DNA of 42,642 nt, from NCBI RefSeq assembly GCF_000003605.2, contig NW_003134365.1:104081-146722 (forward strand), read 5' to 3'. The DNA comes from Saccoglossus kowalevskii (taxonomy: Eukaryota > Hemichordata > Enteropneusta > Harrimaniidae). Under the pieces are notes generated by a model that was given only the letters and a program-made list of their open reading frames with translations, was not told the origin of the DNA and did no database searches. Every line of letters begins with the position of its first letter. Positions within the stretch are counted from its first letter, which is position 1. The position numbers and the translations under genes were made by a program. Below, piece by piece: positions 1 to 11,268 of this stretch.

Positions 1-958
1 AACAAATGTATAATAATACAATGTATCTGCTGCAGAATATCTGAGAAAATGTTGGTAAACACACATACAGTCAGACAGAGATCAAGATAGTAGTTCCCTT
101 TTCGGTATGCTCTTGATGAGGACTAAAAAAACCCAAAAGATGATGAATTTATGATTATGTATTTTTCATTGCTCATATAACATAGGTTGAACCCTTGAAC
201 ACGCTCTAAACTATGAACACCATGTATAATGGCCATAATCCAATATTTACGACAGTTGCCATTCTCCTAAATACTTTGATGTTTTAATTCAAAAATGAAA
301 ATGAACACAGTATACATACTGTAACATCAAAATTAGATTTCTGATTTGAATTTCTTCAGATTATCTTGATACCTGCATGGATATGTACAAATTGCGCCCT
401 CTATGAAATTAGTTTCAACTTTGCAGAACCATCCATGTACATGTACTATTCACAAAGCTGTTCAGCAGAATTCATTATTCACATTTGGATCACATTACAA
501 AGTCAACCTAGTTAGAATTGATACCATACCCATATACTATTGCCCTCAATCGATAAATTGACAAAGGACTTCTGAACCAATATTAATTAAATAATAATAA
601 ATTCAATGTTGCGAACCAAATCAATATATCCATCCATCTGAACATCTTTAAGATCCTGATAAATGTAAATATACGATACATTAAAAGAAAACTGTGGCTA
701 TACTGCATCTAATTGTGTTAATAAAACATAATAATTGAATTAACTTGAAAGCATACGGGAATCTCATTGCAAACATTTCAAGATCATCAGCATTTCATAT
801 AGCGACCTTGTACAATCTCATTTATCAAAACGAAAAAAGAAATAATAAATTGACAGAATATAAACCCGAAACTCGAAATTGGGGTTAAGATAACTACTGA
901 GCTCTACTGCGAAATACCACATGGCTATTCACCATGATTGACAGCAAAAATTGAGGGT
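1..958. other. AT-rich DNA, nothing recognised
   Basis: No coding region, repeat or RNA gene is recognisable. The stretch has frequent stops in all frames and unremarkable A/T runs. Confidence 0.6.
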
Positions 959-972
959 GGGGGGGGGGGGGG
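959..972. repeat. G14 homopolymer
   Basis: Run of 14 G. It is one of three long G runs in an otherwise GC-poor window (others at 33775-33788 and 37675-37685). Length is likely polymorphic and error-prone in assembly. Confidence 0.95.
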
Positions 973-1042
973 TTGCATCTACGTAGAATTTACATTACAA
1001 TGCAGTCTTGTAATATTCTTTTTTTCATCGTCATCACCGATG

Positions 1043-1052
1043 ATTACGTAAT
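1043..1052. promoter_or_regulatory. ATTACGTAAT palindrome
   Basis: Perfect 10-bp palindrome with a TTACGTAA core, the consensus bound by C/EBP and PAR-bZIP factors. A site this short also arises by chance, so a function is only possible. Confidence 0.2.
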
Positions 1053-1369
1053 GTGTTTAATTACATAATGTAATTTGAAGAAACGTCACCAAAGATAAAC
1101 GATAAAGTAGCTGGTATAGAAGTACTATTTTTTCAAATAGATTTTGCAGGGACAGCTTTAAAGAGGTAAACGTCCTTTTAACGTTCTAGGGTGTAAGTAT
1201 TGCATGTCATTTGCATCCATGTGCATTGTCTGAAATTGACATAATTTTTATGCTTCCTGTGCTGTTCAGTTAGCGATTTTTCACAGAGATATTTCAGAGG
1301 AAAATGAAGCTGTTTAGCAATCAATTCAATAATTTGAATTAAAAGTAAAAATTCAATATTCAATGATAT

Positions 1370-1510
1370 GAATATCAAAGTAATCTAACAGTTTTGAAGA
1401 AGTCTAAAATATCATTGTTACAAAAAATGACAAAAAAGTCATTAAAAATGCAAAATTATATGTTATATATCTTCACAAAATTAACAAATCTGATTTAACT
1501 CCACCAAAGA
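1370..1510 (+). repeat. Diverged copy of the 156-bp repeat unit
   Basis: The stretch aligns colinearly with the tandem units at 21799-22172. Shared landmarks in order are ATATCAAAG, an AAGAAGTC-type word, AAAATATCATT, AAAAATGACAAAAA, a TATATCTTCACAAAAT-like segment and ACAAATCTGA. This makes the 156-bp unit a dispersed repeat, not only a local duplication. Ends and class are unknown; I saw no inverted ends or poly(A). Confidence 0.55.
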
Positions 1511-2356
1511 TATTTATACACTAAAAAGCATGTCAAAAACCATGGATACGCTGAATAATTGATAACACTGGCTAACAGATGGCTCTTGACCCAATGGCTC
1601 GGTGAGCTAACTAGTATAATAACGTAGGATGGCCACTTAACCTGTCAACTTTCAGAGCTAAGAACCATGTCAAAATTCAAATGCTGCAAAATACTGTAAC
1701 ACCAAAAAACTGCGATCAATCGTCAGAAACCGAATATATACTGATAAGTGAAGCGAGACAAAACAAGTTCGGCATACGCACGAGCACTGTGTTGATAAAG
1801 GTTTAAAGTTACATGTACGGAGGTATGTGGAGAGCGATGTACTTTTCCTATCAAGCATCAGCCTGGGATGACATGACCTACTTAGAACCATCACTCATCG
1901 TCAAATTACAAACTCCTGTGACAAGAGTCAAGGGGATCACCAGACTTTCTATTGGGACAGCAGATATCACACGTACACACTGTTCAATTCCAGGAAAGAT
2001 TATGGAGACACAAAACATGTATGGGTTTATCAACCCCTCACTGCTACACGATTTTGATGGAATTCATAACATTTTTATCTTGTGAATTAATATTTACTAT
2101 AAATATGAATATTTGTATTATTACGTGATTCAGTTTTCAAGATATTCTATGCAAACAGATCTTTGATTTTACCGCTGTTAAAAGTGATAATGTAAATTTC
2201 ACAAATCTTAGTAATATTGACCCTTTGCTTGTCAATTAGTCAACTTTTGTTACATTTCACTAAAGAAAACTTGCATAATTTTCCCATATTGTCAAAATTT
2301 TTTATCAAGATCTGTAGGCAATGGAAAACTATGTCCATCTGGTCTATAATGAACAA
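1511..2356. other. No supported feature
   Basis: A 90-codon plus-strand open frame (1813-2085) overlaps a 74-codon minus frame. Neither shows a recognisable motif, so neither is called as a gene. Confidence 0.5.
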
Positions 2357-2904
2357 GGTCTCAGTCACTTTTACTGGGGTCCCAGAAAGTCTCAGTGACT
2401 TCAGTTGGGATCCTGAGAGAATCACAGTAATGTTCACTGGGATCTCAGCCAGTCTCAGTGACTTTTGTTGGTGTTCTAGGGAGTCTAAGTGACTTTTGTT
2501 GGTGTTCTAGGGAGTCTAAGTGACTTCAGTTGGGATCCTGAGAGAATCACAGTGATGTTCACTGGGGTCTCAGGCAGTCTCAGTGACTTTTATTGGTGTT
2601 CTAGGGAGTCTCAGTGACTTTTGTTGGTGTTCTAGGGAGTCTCAGTGACTTTCATGTGGGTCTTAGGGAGTCTCAGTGAATTCCGCTGGTGTCCTGAGGG
2701 AGTCACAATGACTTTTACTAGGGTCCTAGGAAGTCATAGTGACTTTTACTAGGGTCCTAGGAAGTCAAAGTGACTTTTACTAGGATCCTAGGGAGTCTCA
2801 GTGACTTTCATGTGTGTCTTAGGGAGTCCCAGTGAATTCCGCTGGTGTCCTGAGGAAGTCAGAGTGACTTTTACTAGGGTCCTAGGGAGTCAGAGTGACT
2901 TTTG
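2357..2904 (+). repeat. 31-bp minisatellite, about 18 copies
   Basis: Tandem array with a 31-bp period; for example GTGTTCTAG recurs at 2471 and 2502. The unit is built around GGGAGTCTCAGTGACTTTT followed by a variable half (TGTTGGTG, CATGTGGG, CCGCTGGT or ACTAGGGT types). Variants recur in blocks: the CAGTTGGGATCC variant repeats 125 bp apart, about four units, and the TTCATGTG variant 156 bp apart, about five units. This shows past multi-unit duplication. Confidence 0.95.
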
Positions 2905-4320
2905 TAAAATGCTGTCTTCACAAATGCCTTTTAATCATTAGACCGCAAAAAATTCTCAAAATTCTTATTTAAAGGAGTATATACATTAACAATCTGTTTT
3001 ATATTTCTAAGAAAAGCAGTAATGCAAGAAACCATTACATATAAAGTACACATGTATAGGTGAAATTAATTAAGTACACTGAACAGCAAAGATAAAATAG
3101 CCCCAAAGGCGACTGAAAGAAGCTTGCAAGACTAATGACAAATGGAAAGAACACGTTTGTGATAAATTGTCTGTGGCTCACGGTGACAGCCCCAGACTTC
3201 CATAGTCAGGAAAATGCAGACAAGGAAAGTCTAGAAGACATGCAAGACAATCAATTAATACACTGTACGTGTAAATTCTATGATAGCGTGATCGGTGGTT
3301 GCCCTATGATGGTCAACATGTGACCTACAAATGGAATTCTGGGTAAGAGACAAATCAGGATATCAAGATATAAGAGGAACAGTGCCCCTACACGATTTCA
3401 TAGTAAGATTATAAGAGAATGTACTCACTTGATAAGGCTTCGGAAAATCTTGTGATTAATATTATAGTTTTAACAAAATACATAAAATTAGGTTTGTAAG
3501 ATGGTAGATTAAAAGCTAGGTATCGGCCAATTTTTAGAGCTTCATGTAAAATTTCATAAAGAACCAGATAAAAAAAAACACATGTTGAATTCGGCATGAT
3601 GTGAGGGCTAATTTACATGTAATCTGCATAGGTGTCTTGAGATATAAGATGCAGCCATAGAGATAGATGGATTGAAACACAAATTGCAACCACAATTAAA
3701 GAATATAACAACACTGCATAAAACACATTTTTTTCTGATTAAGAATCAGATGAGCATCCAAATTACTTTAACCACTGAACACACTGTAAACTGAAAAGAA
3801 CGTGTTGAATAAAAGAAAATGGAGTGTCAGCATTTGATAGAAAGCAGTTACGAGCAATGCTCAAACAGCAATCCTAAGTTAGCAAAATTGTAATGTGCGT
3901 CATGAGTAACCCGCTTTCTAAGAAGCATAACCTCACACTGACCGTTTCGCAATGCCCTCATCACTTCAAGTTAGAAACCAACTATTCAGCAGAGATATAG
4001 CCCTAGGTAAGACAGATATATACAACTGTTATTTTTTATAATGGGCTACATTCTGTGGGTTATTTGAAAAACAAATAATAACACGGCAGTGTGTTTTCAG
4101 TTAAAGAGTGGAAAATATGTTTATTGGATAACAACATTCATGATAGAAATGCAACAGATTATTTTATACTTTTAATGGGTATACATGTATACTGAGAAAA
4201 TTCATGTGAATGGCATGAAAAATGACATCCCAAAATGCAATGGTCCAATCATACAGATTAAAAGCTTCTTTTTTGAATTGAATTCGTGTCAGCTTCAAGA
4301 AACAGACCAGACACAAAATA
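2905..4320. other. No supported feature
   Basis: AT-rich single-copy-looking DNA. A weak acidic open frame near 3199-3323 follows an AG that could be a splice acceptor, but nothing else supports it. Confidence 0.5.
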
Positions 4321-4643
4321 TATGATGGCAATGTACCAGGATGCATGATGGGAGTGCACTTAGATGTATGATTTGAATTTATAAAAATACATGATGTGAA
4401 TTTACAAAAATGCATGATGGGAATTTACAAAAATGCATGATGGGAATTTACAAAAATACATGATGGGAATTTACAAAAATGCATGATGGGAATTTACAAA
4501 AATGCATGATGGGAATTTACAAAAACGCATTATGAGAATTTACAAAAATGCATGGTGGGAATTTACAAAAATGCATGATGGGAATTTACCAAGATGCATG
4601 ATTGCAATTTACCAAAATGCATGATGGGAATGTGCTAAGATAC
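4321..4643 (+). repeat. 23-bp minisatellite, about 14 copies
   Basis: Period of 23 bp (CATGATG at 4390 and 4413). The unit is GGGAATTTACAAAAATGCAT plus GAT. The outer copies on both sides are diverged (for example GGGAGTGCACTTAGATG and GGGAATGTGCTAAGAT), while the middle copies are nearly identical. This is the usual pattern of internal homogenisation. Confidence 0.95.
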
Positions 4644-4984
4644 AGACAGCAAACTGGATAAATCCTAATTAGGATGTTTCAAATGACAACAAATATATAC
4701 AGTTATGGTCATTATGAAATGATAAACTTCTTTGTAGTGAATCTACTCAGCGTTCATTACTTGTATTTGCCAGAAACCAAATACTAAAAAGGAGGGTGAC
4801 ACAAGCAATACAATCCTGACAGTAGCTATGACAACATGTGACTGCACCTCATCTTCATCACAATACCCAGTACAATCAGTATCATATGAATTAATCACAT
4901 GCCAGCATAGTAAGCTAAGATGGTAATAATGATGTACATACCAAAGAAACCAATATCAGAAACAGATTATATCACCATTCTGAT

Positions 4985-5007
4985 TACTGTAAAATACTTT
5001 GTTTTCA
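4985..5007 (+). repeat. Isolated MITE-B terminus
   Basis: TACTGTAAAATACTTTGTTT matches the terminal inverted repeat of MITE-B and is cut off by the 21-bp tandem array that follows directly. It is probably the remnant of an element interrupted by array growth. Confidence 0.55.
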
Positions 5008-5108
5008 ATATGTAACAGTTACAATACGATATGTAACAGTTACAATACAATATGTAACAGTTACAACATAATATGCAACAGTTACAACACAATATGTAAC
5101 AGTTAAAG
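5008..5108 (+). repeat. 21-bp tandem array, about 4.7 copies
   Basis: Period of 21 bp, with TGTAACAG at 5011, 5032, 5053 and 5095 and a TGCAACAG variant at 5074. Most units carry the near-palindrome GTAACAGTTAC. The array starts exactly where a MITE-B terminus ends. Confidence 0.9.
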
Positions 5109-6823
5109 TACTGTATGATTTTTTGCTTTATAGTTATATTAAAAAATTTGAATTATTTCGAACAGAATATATATTTAGTTCACAAAAATAAATTTGCAAA
5201 GGTATTTCTTACTTTAATGAATAATGACAACCAAAGACCTGCCAAGAATAATATTCCTCTCATTTCCTTAACATCTTCATTTGAGTGTGCATTATTTCTT
5301 TCCTCAAACACTTAGGGAAAAAATAGGTTACCCACCAGGCAAATTTTTACACTTTTATAAAATAAACTTACCTTACTTTTTCAAAATATTTAAAAAAAAA
5401 TTAATCAGAAATTATGCCGATTTAGTCAAAAATTAAAAAGTAAAATACATACAAAAAATAGCACACAAATGCTGTTGGTGGCATAAATTACACTGTTCAA
5501 AGAGGTAATCTGTATATATACGCAACTAAATCTTACCGTAGGTAAGAAAATAATAGGTAGGACGAAAAGATCAACTCTGGCGGATTTAACATCTGGGGAT
5601 GGTGAGCTAGTCTCAATGCCCCAGGAATATTATCATTACAGCTCTTATGTTATCATTGCCATAAATATACAATGTCAGTAAAACCTAAATCTTAAAGTTA
5701 ATCTGCAAGGAATTAATGATGAAAGTTGCAGTATATCAAATGTCCCAAATCCTCAAACGAAAATACATCTCCATCATAGTAAAAACTTACAAATGAGAGA
5801 AGCATGAATTCATAATGGTGAAAACATACTGTTGTATTTATTTGAAAATTGGCAAATTTGCAAGTTCATTAAATTTTCAATTCCTCCAAAATGAAAAACT
5901 CATTAAAGGCTTGTACAGAAAACATGATTGAATCGTATAATTGCCCAGAGAGTTCAAACAACTCCCAGAAGTGGTTCGAAAATGGCAAGTTCGGTTCCTT
6001 GAAAAATTAGTAATGTGCGCAAAATGTTTCAAATGTACTTGACCTCATTTTCACAACGTTTTACCCGACAAACAAAGCCCACCTAATCACGCAAGACAAA
6101 ATGTGTAATGTAATAAAATACCCATTATTATGGTAACCATGGCAACAATTTTCACAATAGCTGCAAATTATCAAGACGTAAAGTGCCTTTTTTGATTGCA
6201 CCAGAATTTTGAAGACACTTGATTGTATACATTTTTATGAGAATACAACAACTTCCGCAAAAAATAATTTCAATAATTTAGTATTAAGAGTACCAGCAGC
6301 GTCTTTTCTGATAGGTCAAGCATGCCTGGGTTGAGCTTGTGCTTGATCGAGAAAGCTATTAGGAAGGATTGTAATAAATTACATTTTCCTTATACAGGAA
6401 CTGAAAACAATATTACTACCATTTCAATTTAATATTTCTTTACCATTTTCTCAGCGCTAGAAATTCAGAGGAACCACAAAAGAGCATCCTTCAGTCATTT
6501 CAATGTTTATTTTTCCTGCAAAAATTTTCTTAAATTTCTTTGTTATTTTGAATCAAATGGACATAATTTCCCATTGTCTACAATCCTTGAATATTTTTTT
6601 TTAAGTCATGTTACAATCGCTATATCTTACTACGTTAACAGTATGATTGTAATAATTCAATATGGTCAGCTATTATTAATTTGATTGGTCGTTTAAAAAT
6701 GCTGTCAATGCAAGTATCAATCATTTCAAAGTCACATGATTATGGGAAATTCCATGAAACCAGATTTCAATCTGACCGATGAGAGTATTTTATTTCCTAA
6801 GACAGCTTATGACACTGCTCAGT
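5109..6823. other. AT-rich DNA without a supported gene
   Basis: The stretch contains a small palindrome at 5531-5547 (TCTTACC-GTA-GGTAAGA) and an X-box-like motif at 6133-6146. Open frames are short and AT-driven. Confidence 0.5.
6133..6146. promoter_or_regulatory. RFX X-box-like motif
   Basis: GTAACCATGGCAAC fits the full RFX X-box form GTNRCC-(0-3)-RGYAAC with both half-sites intact. RFX factors drive ciliary genes in animals; no such gene is visible nearby. Confidence 0.35.
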
Positions 6824-7391
6824 GTGTTACGTAAAAACTTGAATACGTGATGAGATATTACTAGCATTGCAGCTAGACATATTGTGAGTGGAATGTCACA
6901 TAGATGTCTATGACATCCCATAGTGTGTGATGTTTGCATAAATCTGAATAGGTAATGAGATATTACTAGCAACGTACTTAGGCATATAGTGAGTGGAATG
7001 GCACATGGATGTCTATGATATCCCATAGTGTGTGATATTTGCATAAATCTGAATAGGTAATGAGATATTACTAGCAACGTACTTAGGCATATAGTGAGTG
7101 GAATGTCACATAGATGTTTATGACATCCCATAGTGTGTGATGTTTGCATAAATCTGAATAGGTAATCAGATATTACTAGCAACGTACCTAAATTTGTAGG
7201 CATATAGTGAGTGGAATGGCGCATGGATGTCAATGATAAGGCATGGTATATGATGTTTGCATAAATCTGAATAGATAATCAGATATTACTAGCATTGTAG
7301 CTAGGCATATAGTGAGTGGAATGGCGCATGGATGCTTGACAACACAGTGTTAGGTTTGCATAAATGTGAATTCGTAATGAGATATTTCTAA
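6824..7391. repeat. 105-bp tandem repeat, about 5.4 copies
   Basis: The landmark GAGTGGAATG starts at 6886, 6991, 7096, 7209 and 7314: steps of 105, 105, 113 and 105. The 113 step carries an 8-bp insertion (AAATTTGT region). The first and last units are diverged. Since 105 is divisible by 3, one minus-strand frame stays open for 147 codons (6790-7233) and reads as a 35-residue repeat. I take this as a by-product of the period, not a gene. Confidence 0.95.
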
Positions 7392-7675
7392 CACCAGGAA
7401 ACCCCATAGATTCTCGGCTAACTGAGCCATTAAATTCAAAAAGGTGAAAACTTTTTAACAATTTTGTGTAGTTATGGAAAGGATATAATCTAGAATTTAC
7501 TGATTTAAAAAAAAAAAATTGCAGTACTGATATCAGTTTCTTCCACATTTGACTTTTATCATACAAATGCCAATTTCACCATAGAGGGTGTACTGTAATA
7601 AAAAAAGGTTGATGCAATATGTTTAAGAAGACAACATAAACATTTTGCACATGTACAGTAACTGAAATCACCATT

Positions 7676-7693
7676 GACTCCCCTCTCCCTTAA
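7676..7693. repeat. MITE-A right-end fragment abutting a complete copy
   Basis: GACTCCCCTCTCCCTTAA resembles the right end of MITE-A (GACCCTCTCCCTTAA) and shares its TTAA with the left end of the complete copy that follows. It looks like the remnant of a second element inserted at the same TTAA. Confidence 0.5.
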
Positions 7694-7854
7694 AGCGGGG
7701 GAGTCGTCACCTGCGCATGCGTCAGACGGCCATAGTGTGTCATTGTTTACAAACAAGCGTCTACCCATGAGACTTTGCATTTTTAGCGTGTGTTGTTATC
7801 GTCGATTGGGACTCAATTCCCACTCGTGTGCGCAGGTGCGACCCTCTCCCTTAA
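7690..7854 (+). mobile_element. MITE-A copy 1 (TTAA-bounded)
   Basis: A 165-bp element bounded by TTAA on both sides. The inner ends are inverted repeats: left AGCGGGGGAGTCGTCACC and, reverse-complemented on the right, an AGGGAGAGGGTCGCACC type. The interior holds the conserved core GTTTACAAACAAGCGTC then TACCCATGAG. It has no coding capacity. TTAA target duplication is the hallmark of piggyBac-type transposition, but these ends do not begin with the CCC usual for piggyBac, so the superfamily is only suggested. Confidence 0.85.
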
Positions 7855-9346
7855 ACAAAGAAATTAGGTTTGATATGCGCATGTTTTATTAACCCCAAAG
7901 TGATCAATGCTATTATAAAATAGACAAGTTTTCTTTTGACAAGGATTTACAAAACTATGAAGATTTACTTCCATTACCAACACATCTTTACCAGAAGCAG
8001 ACATCAATCAAAAATTACTTTTATTATATACTGCACTATTAAAATATGACTTGATTTGTCCATAGACATATCTGTCACTTACGTAAAGTCGCACGAAGAG
8101 ATCAAACACGGTATTGTATTTCATGGGTGTAATAACTTTATGGCGATTAACCGCAAGAAACACGACACAGAAAGCTGACGTCCCTAAACATTTACTCTAT
8201 TTGTTAGTAGGATTTAACCTACATGTGTGTGCAATTTGATTCAACAATCAAGACTGCCCAACGTGCAAGGACGCGTACAGGCACTGCTGCGTTTAATGGA
8301 GGAAACGCATTAAGGGATGCACAAGAGAGTTAAATTATTGACGTATCAGCAGGGGTCGATTTGAAGACGTTGAGTGAGAAAGCATTCGTAGCAATGAAAC
8401 ACAAACGTTGATAACCTTGTATAACAGTATATACTACGAATATTTTCGACAGGAAGTATCACACGGAGTAATGTAGAATTCACATCCTTTCTAAAATGTT
8501 TTTTAATCAGAAATTTATAATTATAATAATTAAAATATAGTTATTAAAAGTATTTTCCATAAATGAGCTCTCCATGGTTTTTTTTTTCAAACCAGAACAC
8601 AATTACAGTGAATAGATTTACCATAGAGCAGAAACCTTGCAATAACCAAAACATCTGGCAGTTAGAAACAAATCAGTACGAACAAAAAATGAAATGAAGG
8701 CACTAGCAGGAATGTTGGGCATTCTCAATTTTACACATAGGACATCAATATCATAAAAATAACACTACACGATCACACCTAGTCTTTTGAAAATTATACA
8801 ATTCATTAAGCGCCTCCATTTATTTATGTTCAACACTAATCCAGAAAGGCAATGAATAATAAAGTAGAGATATTTCCAGACAACGACATTGTGTTTCTGT
8901 TCGCTCGCTGTAAATCCGTCAACGTCACCAACACCATCAACTCATCATTCAAGTTAAATAATTGATATCACAGGATTAAAATAATATGATTATAGTAATT
9001 GAAAAAAACATCTGTTGCTTTTCACATGCCAGGACTTCATTCTTCCATGACGTGAGCTTTTAAAAAAAAAGACAACTATTTTCTGAGTTGTGTATTATTG
9101 TGCTAACTAGCAATAACTAATATACACTCAACTATAGTAGCAGATTTACTACTAACAGTGATTATGAGTTAAGCTGACACCAAGAGGGATATTTACTGTA
9201 AAAGTAGATAATACGTAGACAGGAAATTCGATATTAGACTAGTAAATATACATGTAGTAAGCCAGAGTTTTGAAGAGGCATACATTTTTTTAATATTTTT
9301 AATCAAAGTAAGCCAAAATTACCCTTACGGCACCAAATGATATGTA
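7855..9346. other. No supported feature
   Basis: The section 8080-8420 is richer in CpG than its surroundings and holds a 36-codon ATG frame (8223-8333) without recognisable motif. The rest is AT-rich with homopolymer T and A runs. Confidence 0.45.
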
Positions 9347-9433
9347 GTGTCACATGACGTGTGTAATAATATCGTTGTAGTATTCATTATGACCGTATTT
9401 TATTTTCAAGTGAAATTCTCCCTAACATCATGC

Positions 9434-9625
9434 ATGAATAATGTTAACAAGAAATTAAATAAATTATTTGAAAAAAACAAACAGCGTGTTAATGAAATTC
9501 ATAATAACAATAAAAAGCAAATTGGTTCTTCTAATAAGTTAAGGACTTACACAATGTTTAAGAACGAGTTTAAAGCTGAAAGCTACCTTCTTGATATCAC
9601 TAATGTTCAGCTGTGTGTGATCTAA
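9434..9625 (+). pseudogene. Non-LTR retrotransposon ORF2 fragment (C-terminal region)
   Basis: Starting from the ATG at 9434, a lysine- and asparagine-rich stretch leads into NKLRTYTMFKNEFKAESYL at about 9527-9590. The pattern K-L-R-T-Y-x-x-F-K followed by an acidic residue and Y-L is one I associate with the segment just after the reverse transcriptase domain in ORF2 of invertebrate LINEs. The expected continuation (an arginine-rich helix, then a C/H cluster) is missing: the frame stops at 9625. No reverse transcriptase catalytic motif precedes it, so it is a dead internal fragment. No poly(A) or target duplication was found. A chance resemblance cannot be excluded. Confidence 0.4.
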
Positions 9626-10899
9626 AGGTGATTTAGAGTTAGTAATCATTGTATTAAAATTGAAACAAAGCAGAAATTCATATTAATAATTTTATAACCA
9701 GCAGTGAGAGTGATAAACTTATTTCCATTACGAGCAACAAACATACGTCATTTCCCATAGACAGTAAGTGTGTTTTGAATGATTTGGAAGCTTTGTGTTT
9801 TTATTTTTGTTGTTTTGATATGTATGACCATTTTTATCTTATGAGTTAATAATAAATACTGTGTGTTAATTAATTTTAATGATTTTCTAACTGCCTGTAT
9901 GTGCAAAGAATGTGAACTTGGTAACATTATATTACAACTTTTAGCCTACTACACAGGATTGCATTTAAATATTTTAAAAAAATTACCAAAAACATAGCTG
10001 TTGGTGTTTTAATTTTGCAAAAACAATGAGGTTTGTTCTGTCATACCAATAGTTTAGATTTTTAAAATCCAATTTTCACTGGTTGAATATTAATAATATT
10101 TGTTGCATGTCTCCCAAAATGCTTTTACCGGTATATGTTTTTTTAACTTTGTAACACAACCAAAAAAAAGGACAATGTTTTTTGGGCCATTAATTCCCCC
10201 CTGAGTTTTTTTTTTTTCACAATGTACACATAAAGATTGGTCATATTACTGTTGGTAAATTTCCTTTCATTACGAGTACTGCCTATATAGAATCTAACTG
10301 GTTTTTGTAATGTCATTTCCTCTGACTTGCTTTCCCTGAAAAGAGAACGTAGGGAGTCTGAATTGAATGAGCCATAAGCTTTATTTGAAAAAAAAAACTG
10401 TGGTTCTCAAGTTTCAGGAAATCATAAAAAGCTACTGTGCATTTCACATAGACATGATTTGTTTCATAGAAATATTTATGTGTTTAATAAAATTTTAAAG
10501 AGTGTTTGAAAACCTCTAGACAAATTCCCGCATTATTAATGAAATCTCAACGACATATTGCCATCGAAAATTTAAGAAATTCAAATTCAAACCCAAACGA
10601 TTCGATTTTCGTAGCAGATTTTCGGTCTGCATCTTTCACACAATACTCAAAATCACACCTATTGGCTAATGACTGGAAACCCCAAAACACTCATGGGTAA
10701 TAAACATTACCGAATGGCTTTGATGACCAATGGAAGCGTCTTCGTTGAATTTGAATGAAGCAAAAGGATCTTCTTGAATGTTTTATAAATATATGACATG
10801 ATCAAAATATACCAGAAAACATAATATCTTTTTTATAACTTTGACGCATTGCGTGATGAACGTAATACAGGCATAAAAAAATGTCATATACAGGTATAA
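9626..10899. other. AT-rich DNA, nothing recognised
   Basis: Long T and A runs (for example near 10207) and short open frames only. The 64-codon frame at 10506-10700 has no recognisable motif. Confidence 0.5.
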
Positions 10900-11268
10900 A
10901 AGACATTAGGTATATAGGAAAGAAATCTTTTGTTCAAGCAATGAAAAACTTTTCGGATGAATTTCCATAGGCGATACTTTCGTGAACACGGCAAATACTA
11001 TAATTGTATTCAGTTCTTCAATATCTTTCCCAATATTACAATTAGTTCATGTATGTACGTTTAGCGTTCGATTGACGAGTATAGACAATTGACGCTACTT
11101 GAAAGCGAGCAAAAGAATGCATCAATTGGTACTATCCATCAGTGCCAGGGATGTTTATTGAGTTAACTTACCAACGTACACGCGGCGGAGGGAAAATCCA
11201 AAGATTAATGACTTTGAGATGCGACTTCTGGCTAAATTGATTTCCATTATTAGATCTCAATAGAATGA

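Noticed and set aside
959-972. G-quadruplex promoter
   Set aside because: A single G run without separate G tracts is better explained as a homopolymer; no gene start lies next to it.
1580-1620. GGCTCGGTGAGCTAACTAG, reminiscent of a tRNA-like box A of a SINE
   Set aside because: No box B (GGTTCGA type) follows at the right distance, and no poly(A) tail is present. The same holds for GGCTGAGATAGCTCCGCTG near 21763.
1813-2085. 90-codon plus-strand frame overlapping a 74-codon minus frame
   Set aside because: No motif, no clear splice context and no composition shift relative to the flanks.
3264-3347. Possible short exon ending at the donor-like GGGTAAGAG
   Set aside because: Only about 19 codons are open, and the acceptor side lacks a pyrimidine tract.
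5930-6000. GTGGTTCGAA as a possible tRNA box B
   Set aside because: No cloverleaf can be formed; the acceptor and D arms are missing on both strands.
6790-7233. 147-codon minus-strand open frame, the longest in the window
   Set aside because: It lies almost entirely in the 105-bp tandem array and exists because 105 is divisible by three. It has no recognisable domain.
7559-7892. Open frames of 72-73 codons on both strands
   Set aside because: They overlap MITE-A copy 1. A similar frame at 25305-25526 overlaps MITE-A copy 3.
10200-10220. T run as a possible retrocopy tail
   Set aside because: No target duplication and no AATAAA on the minus strand at the right place. The A and T runs at 8578, 12624, 13560 and 23647 were also rejected.
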